Source: Enoplosus armatus (Eukaryota; Chordata; Actinopteri; Centrarchiformes; Enoplosidae). Taken from it: DNA of 64,000 nucleotides. Positions 51,615 to 63,870 of the stretch are shown piece after piece (positions within the stretch are counted from its first letter, which is position 1; every line of letters starts with the position of its first letter). The notes under the pieces are model-generated. The model saw only the letters and a program-made list of their open reading frames with translations, was not told the origin of the DNA and ran no database searches. Made by a program: the position numbers and the translations under genes. Where the stretch lies: positions 14,281,704 through 14,345,703 of the forward strand of contig NC_092188.1 in assembly GCF_043641665.1 (NCBI RefSeq), written 5' to 3'.

Positions 51615-53192
51615 CTAACCCTTCACAGCTCCCCATGGCTGCAGAGTGGCCTGAGGCAGAATGAACTGCGGAGACGGCTGCGGCAAGATGTAGTAGCCAA
51701 ATACCTGCTGGGGCAGAGGCGGCGGGGCAGGAGGCACACACACAGTGTTGAGAAACACTGGAGCGCCCTTTTTGTACTGAGGCCAAACTGGTGCAGGGTG
51801 GTAGAAGTACTGGAGGCTAGCAGGGATCTGAACAGAGAGAAAGATTGGAAGGAGTACAAGAGATTAGAGGGGATGGTGGAGAGTTTCCAGGAATTGTAGT
51901 TTTTGGCAAACATGTAATTGGTGCATTTTCTGGGAACTATTTTCGGCGGTGGATTAATACACATTTGATGCTCTAGCGAGTATTTACAGGTAATGTGTAT
52001 GTGGTACTGACTGTACACTACAGTGCCCATGTTCATGGTAATGAAGGAACATGTCACCCACTGCATCACTGTGGCTCATTGAAGCTCTATGACACAGAGG
52101 AACAACCTATAATCAGGCTTTGGCAACACACACATAACACGTGTTAGTGGCATCTCACCAGCTATATCCTTTAATTGCGAGATACCAACAGATCGTAAGG
52201 TCCTAAAAGAGAGGGAAAAATAATTACCATATTTCTGACGTATTTTACTTTATTTGGTCCTTCTCCGTGCCGCTTTCGAATCCTGGGCACCATTGCTATC
52301 GTGTAGGTGTCGCCTTCTACTGCTTCCTTCTTGATGACCTCCTTTTCCTGCTCTCCCTCCGTCTCACCATATTTTGTCGTCTCCTCCTCTGTGTCGCTCG
52401 ACGCAGTGGAACCACAATCTGAAGAGGTAGCAGAGTGGTAATCTGATGTGTCCAGAATTACAGAGGAGTCGTCCTGTTCTCCCTTCACACCCTCCTCTTC
52501 GAAACAGGCTATAGTGAAGGGCCTGCTGTTCTCTCCAGATCTGTGAAGAGGCAGTGGATCATTTTAAACCACACACACGTCATTTTTAGTTCAACTGTCA
52601 TTCATATTCATACTTTTTAATTCCCACGTTAATTGTCATCATTTCACAGAATTCATCATGACTTAAACTCACTGACAATTCTCGGCTAGACTGAGAAAAG
52701 ACTCTTTGTTGTTGAAGCGTGTCTGTCTGTGTCATCCTTTGCCTCTGCCTCAGCAGGCCAGCCAGTGACTCACCTTGCACACACCTCCAGTGGGTCGATC
52801 CACAGCGTGATCTCAAGCGAAAGGCCGAGCTCACTGGCCGTGAGCTCACTCTCCTCGCATGCCTTCAGGACCACTTCATCACAGGGAACTCCGTTGTTTA
52901 TCCTGATACACCTGTGAAGAATTAAAGATTAAGATTATGTGGATCTCTCAGGCAATAATAGGGATATAATTCTATGATCTTTGTAGTTGACAATTGTGTG
53001 CATTTTTCTTATCGGTAACCTGTATGCCTGGCCTTTGCTGGGGCAGTCAGGGTACCAGTGGTCAGCATATTTGTCGCATAAAAGTTTCTGTAGCTTCTCA
53101 GCAAACAATTCTGCTTTGGCTGCATTGAGCTTGCCACGTGCCACAGCCAGGCGTTTGAGGAAGTTGACTCCAGCCTTCACCTCTCTTTTCAT
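51615..53192 (-). CDS. BTG/Tob-family antiproliferative protein (BTG3/BTG4/B9.15-like)
   Basis: Four coding exons join in phase: 53020-53192, 52774-52911, 52228-52540 and 51615-51827, giving 278 residues. The BTG domain fills the first two: [15 protein letters not shown], box A around [20 protein letters not shown] (46-63), and box [18 protein letters not shown] (88-104). The family uses this domain to bind the CAF1 (CNOT7/8) deadenylase and so slows growth through mRNA turnover. Exon 3 adds an acidic Ser/Thr-rich region with [11 protein letters not shown], like the TSDYHS of BTG3. Exon 4 is Pro/Gln-rich ([16 protein letters not shown]). The ATG at 53192 opens the frame five bases inside an exon that begins at 53197. 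A noncoding first exon probably lies at 56330-56470. Membership of the family is firm; which paralogue is not. Confidence 0.87.
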
Positions 53193-53197
53193 GGTGC

Positions 53198-56100
53198 CTG
53201 TAGAAACAGAAGAGAAGAAAGAAAAAAATCACTTGTGGCTGCCAAAAAAAATCTTCTTTGTTTTTCTGTGTATGCAAGTATGAGTATGTGATTCTGTAAT
53301 CACATACCACTCTCCTTTTTCTTGCAAACCGAAGTGAAAAGAAGTAGAGTGATTAGAGTTTTTGGTAACAGACCACGACTTCCCTTCAATGAGCTGTCGG
53401 GGGGGGGCAGGAACTTCAGTTGCAGCGATAACAGCACTTCCCTGTACAGTTGCCCCAGAGCCATCTATTTTTATTACCTTCAGGGGAGCTCTGCGTTAAG
53501 CGTGTGTAAAAGACTGCCAGGCATTTTACTGCTACGGACATGGCTCTGTGTTGACAAAAGGCTAGAGTTTGTATTCAGGCAAACGGGATGCAAACTAGTG
53601 CTGCCGCATTGACATGCAAGTATTCTGAAATGCAAATCCAATGAGCCCACTGTGTTGTATATCCTCTGATAGTGTGTCTCTTTGGGTGCCAGTGTCAGCC
53701 TGACCAGAGAGGAGAGTGCACTCAATAAAAGGCCAAGGCAATTCAAACTTTGCGTGTTAAAAACATCCTGCTGGTGTCCCTGACGAGAAAGTCGTGCCTT
53801 GAACTTTGAGGTGCAGACAGTCATTTGTCATTGTGGCTTGAAACACACCACTGTTGCTTCAGCCTGTGTAATGTGTTGGGAGAGAAAATTATTATTTGCC
53901 CTGGTAGACGTAGCCACAGCCTCCACTTGAGAACAGTGATGAGCCTGTGACGCAACAAGCAAGAGTAGTAGTAACTTTTAAATCCCTAACAAATATGTTT
54001 TGCCATTACCTGTACTATGAGAGCATCTGTGTGTTATCAGCCTTATGTTTAGATGTTTAAACAGCAGCTTTGATATTCCAGTCAGTTATTAGTCTGCGAG
54101 GTGACAGGGTCAACATGTATTCTTCAGGTTGTTGTTGCTGCAGCAGCTTCCTCAGTTAAACAACTCTGTTTTTCTTGCCATCACTCAGCAACTAAAATGT
54201 CCATTCCAACAGTCTCCACCAGCAAAAGGTTATACATCTTGCAACACGCTGACCTGCAGGATGCCTCTTTGTCCGACACACATGCATGAACACAGGTTTT
54301 TCCGGTAGGTTTTCCAGTTTCAGACTTCTGCTACGACTGTGAAAAATGTCAAAGCAGCCTTGTGCTTGAATTTCTCCATGCTGCGTTAAAGAGGTCACAG
54401 GAATTCAAAACAGATTAGGTGTTGTAGCTGACGGAGCTTTTGGTAGACGCGTCAAAGCGTTTCGTGTTAAGAATATGAGACTTTATATTTAATATTCAGT
54501 GTGTATGTCTTCAAACAGAATAATTTTGTGGTGGACTAAAGAAAATTATAGTTAACATGATTCCCATTGCAGTGATCTAAAATCAGGGTTAAAATGCAAA
54601 ATTAGATTATAATGCTATACTGCAAGTAATCGTGAGTTTCATCATTAATTAATCTGAACATTATTTTCTTGATTAACTGATTTATCATTTCTTTAAAATG
54701 TTAGAAAATAGTGACAATTATCATTTAGTTTAAGCTTGTTATGTCCAACAAACAGTAAAAAAAACAAGAAAACAAAGACAGTCAGCACAGAGGACTAAAG
54801 AATACAGTAAATATTCATATTTGCTATTTGAAGCTAGAAACAGTGATTTATTTGGTATTTATGATTAAAATGACTTGAGGGATTAACCATGAATGAATGG
54901 TTTTCACAGGACAACATGTTAAACATGTTCAAATAATTTCCTCTGATTATCATGACACCATTCTGGCCGTGTTGCCAGGTGTTCACTGACTACACACAAC
55001 ACCCCACGTATCACTACTGATTCAGTATAATGTATTCTACAACAGACAGCCGAGATGAGTCATGTTTTCAGCTAGCTTGCATCACACCAAATTAATGATA
55101 CATGTTTCTAGATAGTAGAGAAACTTCCAGACATTCCCATCACTGCCTGCGTTTGTTTTCTCTGATTACTTAACTTACAAGTGTCAATTCTTTGATCTAA
55201 TCAGAGATTCAGTGACGCCCTAAAAAAGCTTCCAGCCAGCTTCTCAATCTGCACACCATGTTTACTGTCTGTCTGTTTACTGAACCATTATCACAGACTC
55301 TGCTGATACTGTTTTGATTTGACATGTGAAGACATCAACTTGACCCATTTGCAGAAGAATTGCTCCTCTGTGCATTCAATATACTGCATACCAACACTAA
55401 CACAAATGTTAGTGTATTGATGGAGGACAAGATGGATCCTTTCTTTTGTTTGTCACTTGACAGCTTGTTGGTGTGCTCAATGTGTGTTTAACATACCATA
55501 ACTTCATATGTTTTTTTCCACAAACTAGGCCAAAACAGCCTGTCGCACCACCATCAGTGTAATCCGGTCTGAATAGAGGTAGGCAGGTGAGATTGACAGA
55601 CAGCTACAGGTGAAGATGTTTGACCCATTTAAAGTGTTTTGTCTGGTTTTGTCGATATTCACTTTGGGTGACGACGAAACTTGTTTTCGCGTCTGCGTGA
55701 AACAAAGGCGACACAACAAAGCAGTGAAGACACAACTGTGTGTGACTCAAGGAGGGGGCACGTGCTTGTGTATGGCTGCTAGTGGAAATATACATTACAA
55801 CGAGAAACGGATCAAACGACAGCTATTTTACCCATCACCCTTTTGTCTGTTTCTTTCTGGCGTGATGAAGGAAACTACATGCTGGAAATAACACAATTGG
55901 GTTTTCTGACAGCGCGGAAACCCCCCAATGGAAATGAGTAGAAACAAGCCCACGGCTTTAATTTCGATATAGAAGATAAAGTTAGCCTACATTATGGAGT
56001 TACCACAATTTAACAAGGTAATATTACAGTATTATGTAGCTTATACGTTTTAAAAGTCTTAGTTTGATAAGGTTAGGAGTTGGGTAGTTAGAAAAAGTTT

Positions 56101-56329
56101 TCGTGGTGGATCAAAAAACACTTAAAAACAGTAAAAACAAAAATGAATCATTAAAAAGAAACAAAGCCAGTGACGAACTTATAATTATAACAAAATTGTA
56201 ACAATTAATCAAACACGATAGAGACAAATTAGCCAATACGTGCGTTAAGAACAGGCTACAATCACAGCGTTTTCCTATTAAAGACGACACAAGAAACTAC
56301 AGTGTTTTAAGAAACTAACTAGTACTCAC
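53198..56329 (-). other. First intron of BTG gene, no other gene seen
   Basis: Lies between the coding start exon and the likely noncoding first exon. A 93-codon plus-strand frame at 55610-55891 begins with a hydrophobic, signal-like stretch but has no family match or splice context. AT-rich elsewhere. Confidence 0.4.
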
Positions 56330-56589
56330 GTTTAAAACAGTGTTGAGCGTCCTCGGGCTCCTCGCCTGTTGTCTCGTGGTTGCGTGCCTGTCTGTGCTGA
56401 TGTGAAGGGGAGTTATTATGGTCAGCACATGCTGCTTCCTTGTTCTCTGTTCTGTTCCCGGTGCTGCTGCAACAGAGACGTAACATTACCGTCAGCGTGA
56501 CTCACTTCCTTCACTCAGAGCCGTGAGCAAGAGCCGACTGGCAGCCCGCGAGAGCGACACCCCGCCCGGTCCAAATATGGGCAGCGAAG
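56330..56589. promoter_or_regulatory. Head-to-head promoter of BTG gene and a plus-strand gene
   Basis: On the minus strand AAAC|GTGAGT at 56330 is a good donor for a BTG 5' UTR exon reaching to about 56470. On the plus strand an ATG at 56577 opens ATGGGCAGCGAAG before GTAAAC. The roughly 100 bases between are CG-rich and contain an AP-1-type TGACTCA (56498-56504) followed by CTTCCT. The promoter role is inference. Confidence 0.4.
56577..56589 (+). CDS. Possible first coding exon of an unidentified plus-strand gene
   Basis: ATG GGC AGC GAA G then GTAAAC: a CG-rich leader, a fair start context (CAAATATGG) and a donor. It would encode only MGSE before an intron that begins with a long GT microsatellite. 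I found no downstream exon that can be tied to it with confidence; the gene may continue past the window. Confidence 0.25.
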
Positions 56590-56599
56590 GTAAACAGCT

Positions 56600-56601
<2 letters not shown>

Positions 56602-56639
<38 letters not shown>
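56602..56639. repeat. (GT)n microsatellite
   Basis: About 19 GT units immediately downstream of the candidate donor at 56590. Confidence 0.95.
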
Positions 56640-56641
<2 letters not shown>

Positions 56642-56939
56642 GGCGGGGGGTTCACTCTGTGACTGTAATTTTACAGTCCTATGATGACATTTGATATAAT
56701 AGCCGTGTTTATCCCTTATTGTGACTCTCTAATAGGTTATTTTTGTGTGTTGCAGATAACAGTGCTATTGTAGATTACTAGATACCCATTTTGGTTCTGC
56801 TTTCAAACAAGGAACCCTTTATCTATGATTTATAGGTTGTAACTAATTCCTTAATTTATTGTTAGTAAATTATTAACTAATTCCTTTAGAGTTGTAAGCT
56901 AATAAGAACATCTTTTTGGTTGCCAGGCTGTGAAAAACA

Positions 56940-57340
56940 GGTGTGGAACAATACTTAGATCCTTAAGTAGCAGTACCACAATGTAAAACTACTCCATTAC
57001 AATAAACAGCCTGCATTGAAACCCTTACAAAATCCAAAGTATGTTAGTATTATCAACAAAAAGTTCTTGAAGTATCAAATGGACCCTGTCGGTGATATTA
57101 TGCTGTAAACTATAAGTAATTGTTATTTCTGATGCATAAACACATAAGCAACATTTTAATCTATAATAATGTATCATAATAAAAAAAAATCATCAATCAG
57201 TACCGAGTAATACAATAGTACAATATTTCCCTCTGAAATGCAATGGAGTGGAAGTATGATGTAGCCGAAAAGGGAAATACTCAAAGAAAGTACCTCAAAA
57301 GTTTACCTAAATACTTAGTACTTAGTTACATTACATCACT
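56940..57340. repeat. Decayed AAGTACTT-rich teleost repeat
   Basis: Holds CTTAAGTAGCAGTACCACAA, a diverged middle and ACCTAAATACTTAGTACTTA. Same family as 11555-11765, oriented the other way. Confidence 0.5.
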
Positions 57341-57569
57341 GGTGAAAAACTCAAAGAAAAACTCCTTTGTCTGTGTTTGGTTTGTTTTGGTTTTGGTTTC
57401 TGTCATAAACAACCTACTGATAACACACTCATCCAAATATTCCCAAAGCAAAACAGAAGAAAACAAAAGACAAAAATGATATCCAACATGCAAATAAAAT
57501 ATAAACATAAAAGAGTACAAGGAGTTGTGCATAAAATTGAATGACAATTAAAAATTACTATAACTTGTG

Positions 57570-57990
57570 TATTAGCAGTGGCGGGGAGTAGTGCTCAAAG
57601 TAAAAGTGTCAACACCACAAAGTTAAAGTTATCAGAAATATGTACTTAAAGTAAAAGTACTCATTTTGCAGAGTGTTATATTCGTTGTACATATTCCATT
57701 ATTAAATTATAATTATTAATGCATTTGAATGTATTCATTGGAGCTAATTTAATCTACTTTATTTACTGTTTGGTTATTTATTTTGTAATGTATCATATTT
57801 TGAAAGAATATGTTTTGTATATAATATGTATGTTTTGTTTATAAAAACCTTTTTATCTGCAAAGCGATCAGTAACTATAGCTGTCAGATCAATGTAGTGG
57901 AGTAAAAGTGTACAATATTTCCCTCTAAAACGTATTTAAGTCAAATACAAATACCTCGAAATTGTTCTTAATTACATCCCATCACTACTT
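57570..57990. repeat. Decayed AAGTACTT-rich teleost repeat
   Basis: Starts AGCAGTGGCGGGGAGTAGTG and includes TACTTAAAGTAAAAGTACTC, AATGTAGTGGAGTAAAAGTG and AATATTTCCCTCTAAAACGT. A second member of the family, in the same orientation as its neighbours. Confidence 0.55.
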
Positions 57991-58431
57991 TTCCTTGCTC
58001 TCATGTATGTTGGCTGTTATGTTGTTTTCCAGTTTGACTTTTGGTGAAAAGTAAGTATGTAACACTGTTACTGCATTGGAATGTAACACTGAATGATTAC
58101 TGGTTAAACAGTTATCCTACTGTCTTAAATGTGTTTCTGGATTAATGCAGTTCTTTTATTTCGTAAAGAATTGAGACCATTTAGCCTCTTTAGATTTATC
58201 TGGGCTTATTTTCAAAGAACTGTCCCACACTGTGCAGTAGTTCTGTCTTACACACCCAGTGCTCTTTTGAACACAGAGCTGCAGCCATAGCAAGATGGGA
58301 GTCTGTGTGTTTCAGATCAATAAAGCATTCATAAATACCAGCAGTTCACAGCAACACACACTGAAAGACTGCAGCTCTAAATCACACAGCACAGGCTCAT
58401 AGCATATTAACAAGACAGTACTGCACAGGAG

Positions 58432-58495
<64 letters not shown>

Positions 58496-58498
58496 CCC

Positions 58499-58559
<61 letters not shown>

Positions 58560-58562
58560 CCC

Positions 58563-58607
<45 letters not shown>

Positions 58608-58633
58608 CCCATCTATCTATCTATCTATCTATC
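58432..58633. repeat. (CTAT)n microsatellite with CTACCCAT interruptions
   Basis: About 200 bases of CTAT units broken three times by the same variant, CTACCCAT, near 58494, 58559 and 58607. Identical interruptions indicate duplication of larger blocks rather than independent mutations. It is inserted among AAGTACTT-rich repeats. Confidence 0.95.
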
Positions 58634-58639
58634 GACATG

Positions 58640-58998
58640 TAAAAATCCTGCATTTAAAATTTAACTTAAGTAAAAGTATGGAAGTATTATAAGCTAAATG
58701 TACTTAAAATAAACTAAAAGTACTCATTATGCAGCATGACCCCTTTCAGAGAGTTTTATAAGCCCATCATATGTGTTGTATGTGAAATCTGGATTTTCAG
58801 AGTAACTACAGCTGTGAAATCAATGTAAGAGTACTCTATTTCCATCTTAAATGAAGAGAAATATAAGTATAAAGTGTCATAAAATGGAAATATTCAAGTA
58901 AAATATAAGAACCTCAAAACTGTGTTTAAGTACAATACTTGAGTAAATGTGCTTTTGTACTTTATTATGTACTTTTGTTACTTTCCACCACTGCTTTT
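58640..58998. repeat. AAGTACTT-rich teleost repeat, best preserved copy
   Basis: Includes AAAGTACTCATTATGCAGCA, AATACTTGAGTAAATGTGCT and ends TGTTACTTTCCACCACTG. Reverse-complement relation to 11555-11765 is clear. Probably a non-autonomous DNA element. Confidence 0.6.
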
Positions 58999-58999
58999 T

Positions 59000-60043
59000 A
59001 GATTCTATTGATCAGTGTGTTGAATTTCACTTCAGTTTCTCTTTGTGACCACTAGAGAGCAGGCTGGTTTCTTTTCTCAAATTTCTTCCTGTTAAAAATG
59101 TTGGCTGCATGTTTCTTGAAGCTCATTGCACTTACTAACAAAGCAGACACTTCATTGCTACTCTTTCTCAGTCTTCATTGTTACATATTCAGGATCAACT
59201 TTCTCCTTCAATTCCTGCATGTGTCATCTATCGTCAAACACATTTGTCTGTCTGTATGTCTTTTAGTCAAATACCGGGCCAGACTGCAGGACTTTTGTAG
59301 GAAGTTCTGTAGCCTCATATGGTTGCCATAGAAAGACAACTATAAAGTCAGCATTTAATGCTTAATGGACAAGTCATGAGCTGATTTTTATTTCTTTGTA
59401 TTATGTCAATATTTTTGGATGCTTCTCATTTCTCCTATTCCCCTTTCAATTTGTGTCAGAGCAGGTACGTTGAAGACACTGTGTGTCAGATCTGTGTGGA
59501 TTTTTCTTCTCTCCTGCCTCTACTGGGTCACACTCCTTGTCCCAGATGCCAACTCAAGAGTAAATTATTGCTGTGAGTGTGTATGCGGGAGAGATAGAAA
59601 TAGATGGATAGAGAGAAAGAAAGAGGTGAGTGGGATGAGAGAGGTAGAAAGTGTTGAAGAGTGGGTGTCTTTGGTATTGATTAGCATTGTTTTGACGACT
59701 GATGGAAATTAAATTGCCTTCTCTGTCTTTGTTTCCCTTGTGTCTCTCTTTCTCACTCGTTTGCTGTTGTTGACCTCCTTCCCACTCCATCTCCATGTGG
59801 TGAACCTCTGTAGGCAGTTCCCGTTGTTAACTATAAGACTGATTGTATTACAATGTCTTTAAACAAGCAATTCATTTTCTCAAAGAGTCACAGGTCGTTC
59901 TGCTTCTTTCTTTCTTTCTAATCCTCACACCTCACAGCTTCTGCCCAACTTTCTCCATCTGAAAACTATTGATTTTCCCTGTCAGTGTGTCATTTGTTGC
60001 TCCTCAAACACTGGCCAGTATTCTGCTGTGATAATGGGACATG

Positions 60044-60087
<44 letters not shown>

Positions 60088-61115
60088 TTAATGTACATAT
60101 TTCTCACAAGTGTCGTGATTTTGTAGATAAGCGTCGGAGATTAAACCACTTGACCTCGAAATGTGATCGTTCTTTTTCAGGAGCAGCTTCTCTCTGAACA
60201 CGTCTGGCGGTATCAATGAAGCCCACACGCATACACCACATGCAGCCTGCTTCGCCTTTAAAAACATATTGATTTCTCTCTTTCGCAGGGAGCTTAATGC
60301 CATCGATCGGCCAGGCCCTTTCAAGATCAGCGCCAGTATAAGCATCTCTTCCCCTAACACACATGCTGCCTCTTTCCCCTCAGGTAATGACTGTCTTTGG
60401 GCTGGTTCGTCTGCATTAGGAAAGAGAAGTGTTTCTCGTGGCATCCAGTCCCTCTCCGTCCTCTCTGGTCCCCAGTAATGTGGTTAAGTGTGGAACGTAT
60501 ATTTGCCTCTTTGATAAAAGGTATGAGCGAATGCAGCACACACCTCCTTTGACCTTTATCATCCTCCCTCCCTCCTCCTCCTCCTCTCCACCTCTCAGTG
60601 GGTCGATACCTATTTGTATTTGCAATGCATTAGACCAGTGCCCTCTTTTTAGATTGAAAAAGTTAGCTTTTCTCAGTTTGGTGCCTTGCAGGCAAATCAC
60701 ACCAATTGGACAGTAGCTTTTTATGAACGTTTTCCACCTTTTTCTTATCTTTTTAAGGCGTTTTTAAAAAAATCACATTCGTCTGTCTGATTAGCTCTTA
60801 AAAAAGCAGAAATGGAGACTTATTTTTAATGCTAAATTAAAGATGTTGAGAAATTATGAGAGACCCTCAGTCCCAGCTGCTGTAAATGGTGTACATGTTT
60901 ATTATGGAACCATAGAAACCCTAACCCTAGCCTTTCACCTGCTGTATGAGCTGTGGTTTTCAACCTAGGGGTCTGAACCCTCCAAGAGGTCACAAGAAAA
61001 ATCTGAGGGGCCATGAGATGGTTAATAAGTAGAGAAAAACATTTCTACTCTCCAAAATTATGTTTGAGATGGAAACTCTTGACCTTAAAAAAAACAGTGG
61101 TTGGCAAACCAATCT
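59000..61115. other. No gene supported
   Basis: AT-rich sequence, with a pyrimidine-rich patch at 60.55-60.60 kb. A block at 60289-60382 has fair splice borders (CAG before it, GTAATG after it) and one open frame, but no recognisable domain, so it is not called. Nothing else is seen apart from a CA microsatellite. Confidence 0.35.
60045..60085. repeat. (CA)n microsatellite
   Basis: About 20 CA units on the plus strand. Confidence 0.95.
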
Positions 61116-61119
61116 CATG

Positions 61120-61640
61120 AACAAGAAGTCCTTAAACCTGCATTAACAATTTTTTTGGCCACATGGGGGCAGCAGAATTTATATTGAATTCCTATCGATT
61201 TAACGGTTAAAGAGCAACATTATCATTCATTTGGAGTCGTGTTTGTGTCCACCTGATGAATGTGAGTCCAGTATTCACCCCCTTCCAGCTCTGTTTTTGG
61301 TCTTTACCAACTCCTGAGGGAAATATCTGGCTCTTTAGCTGCTAAATCCTTTACTATGTTCACCAGCTAGTTTCTAACTTTGTTGTGCTGAGCAGGTAGT
61401 GTACAGGGGGTTTGTAGAGCTTTATCTCTGAAAACAGCTTCCTGCTGCAGCCGAACACACCACTGATGTGAGCAGAGAGTAAAACAGCAACGTTTGCTGG
61501 CCAAAAAATCCGAACAGAAAGACGCTACAGCTGAGGGGAACTCCAGAGTCAGATGATCTCTGGTGACTAGAAACGACACCTTTCACATACAAATAGTCAT
61601 TTGATCCATTGATAATATAAAGAATATGGAGTATAGCTGT
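61120..61640. repeat. Interspersed teleost repeat
   Basis: Landmarks are TTTTTGGCCACATGGGGGCA, TGGCTCTTTAGCTGCTAAAT, TATGTTCACCAGCTAGTTTC, AGCAGGTAGTGTACAGGGGG and CTACAGCTGAGGGGAACTCC. I recall this order from a very common non-autonomous fish element (possibly hAT-like). Class is not certain. Confidence 0.55.
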
Positions 61641-62675
61641 TAACATTGACTATAGTCCCAAAATTTGAACATCTACAATTCCAGGACAATTGGACGAACT
61701 GCTTGTGGTGGGATTGTTCTGTTTTTGTCTTGTGTCTCCCAGCCTTACTTCAGTTTTGCAGACGGCCCTTCTCTGTTAGAGTTCAAGTGCTGTATGTGCA
61801 TGTCATGTTGACATTGTCCCTCCTCTCATGTTTTCTCTGTAGATAAGACAGCCTTACATCCACCCTTATATCTTGTTGATCTAAGCCGTAGACAGGATTA
61901 AGTCAGCAAGAAAGTCATTTCTCACTAGATTTCATTTGGTTGGTGACTTTTTAATTGCCTATATTTCAGTCCCTCCCAACCAGTCCCCCTTGGTTCACAT
62001 GGTTGCAGTCTAAACACAGCATACATTACGGCTCTAACCATCCTCTAAGTGCCTTAGGAATAAACAATACAATACAGAAAAGGATAAAGAATAGTATAAG
62101 TAATGAATAAATCAATAATTGTTGAGTAAATATTGATTCAACAAACTTGAAGTACGTTACCTTTCAAGTGATTTCCTGCTTGTTCTGCCTCCTATGCAAA
62201 AAGCAAATTGCATTTTTTAGTTTTTAATTCAAAGATACACTCCTTTGAATCCCCCAAATTTCATCCTCCAGCAGCTCACTGCTGATGTTTTGAAACTCAA
62301 ATGTGAACGTGAAAGTTTACAGATATGAGGAGTGAGCTGGGAAACTCTGGCACTATGTAGTGTGTATTATCTCTTTGTATAACTTCATAAGGCATTATAT
62401 TTCCAGGTGTGTAATTGACTAAGAATTTCCTAGGACCTGTTGAGTTTGTTCTTTTCCTTCTGTTTGTCTTTTAAGTTGCTTTCAATAACCCTCTGCTCCT
62501 CTACTTTTCTATCGTTTTGTTTAATCTTTTGCTTAAAAAGTTATGAAATGCCCTGCAGTTACATGAGACTTGTTCGTGAACCTAAAGTCCATTGTGCAAA
62601 CTCTTGACATTGTATACGTAAATGCTCAGGGACTACTTGTATAATGTAGAACCATTTAACATATGCAGGTCTGTG
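61641..62675. other. No gene or repeat recognised
   Basis: Roughly 1 kb of AT-rich sequence with only short, unsupported open frames. Confidence 0.3.
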
Positions 62676-62679
62676 CTGT

Positions 62680-62815
62680 GAGAGGCGTCGGGTGGTTCAG
62701 TTTGCCGCGTGCCCCCGCTGGCCTGCGATCGAATCCTGCCAGAGCTCCTGACTCCCCTCTGTCTCCCCCTCTGCTGTCTCAACAATTAAATCAGTCAAGG
62801 TGAGTGGACTGCCCA
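62680..62815 (+). mobile_element. Degenerate tRNA-derived SINE-like element
   Basis: A tRNA-like head (GTCGGGTGGTTCAGTTTGCC, B-box-like CGATCGAATCC) is followed by CTCTGTCTCCCCCTCTGCTG and an AATTAAA end, the arrangement of a common fish SINE. Decayed. Confidence 0.4.
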
Positions 62816-63321
62816 CTCTCTTTATTTTTTTTTTATAAAAAATGGACAAATAGATAGAAGCCTAAACTGCTATAATAGTCCACTCTGTGACCCACGACAC
62901 AAACGATTATTATGAAACATTTCACCTGTATGTCAGCAGTTGCCATGGAGATTTTGCGCAGATACAGTATGTGAGGCTCCACTTAATGGTGTGACCTTAA
63001 CCTTGCACTTTCTCGATTGTATGCTTTCATGATGTTGCAAACACATGGACATAATTTATACCACAAATCAATGTTTCAACAGCAGTCTACTCTCATACCT
63101 TTCCAAACACATTAAATACTCCTTTAATATGGACTCAGCCCTCGACAATAATGAGAAAACTTGGCTCTGGTTAAAATATGTCTTGCTGTTTATGCTGTTG
63201 TACATCTGATGTATTTCTTGAACTGATTTCCAAGTCTTCCACAGCCTTGAACCACCATTTACAAACCTTTCCCCTCCCCCATCTGCATTTCCCTCTCTGC
63301 CCCTTTTTGCCCCTCTGTCCT

Positions 63322-63442
<121 letters not shown>

Positions 63443-63827
63443 CTGCAAGCTGTGTCTCCTTCCTGTGTGCTGGGGGGCCAGCGGAGGGGAAGTACACAGA
63501 GAAGGAAAAGCACTCTCTGAGTTCAAGTGCACGGCCTTAAAGACACAGCTGGCTTCAACAAAAGGGGAATATGACAAGGGGAAAACAGTGGTGGAAAGGC
63601 AGAATAATGACCTACTGACAAGGCGGCTGTGTACACAGAGACAGTATAGGGATCATTACACAAAAAAGGGGGGAAATTAAAAAAAATGTGAACAGGAAAA
63701 CGGAGAAAAAATGTCTCCTCCCCTTTTGCTCTCTCCACGTATACTCCTCCTATTCCCTCCCACCTTCCTTTCTCTCAATCTCTGTCCCTCCCTCTCTCCT
63801 CTCCTTCATTCCTACCCTGCATGCACA

Positions 63828-63870
<43 letters not shown>

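Noticed and set aside
51414..51899. 161-codon plus-strand frame
   Set aside because: It is antisense to the last BTG exon, whose minus-strand reading joins in phase with the other exons.
55610..55891. 93-codon frame with a signal-like start and several cysteines
   Set aside because: No family pattern, no splice or poly(A) context, and it lies inside the BTG first intron. Too weak to call.
58432..58633. A CRISPR-like array
   Set aside because: Four-base units with no unique spacers, in a vertebrate genome; it is a microsatellite.
60289..60382. Possible internal exon of the MGSE gene
   Set aside because: Splice borders are fair, but its open frame does not follow in phase from the 56577 exon and has no recognisable domain.
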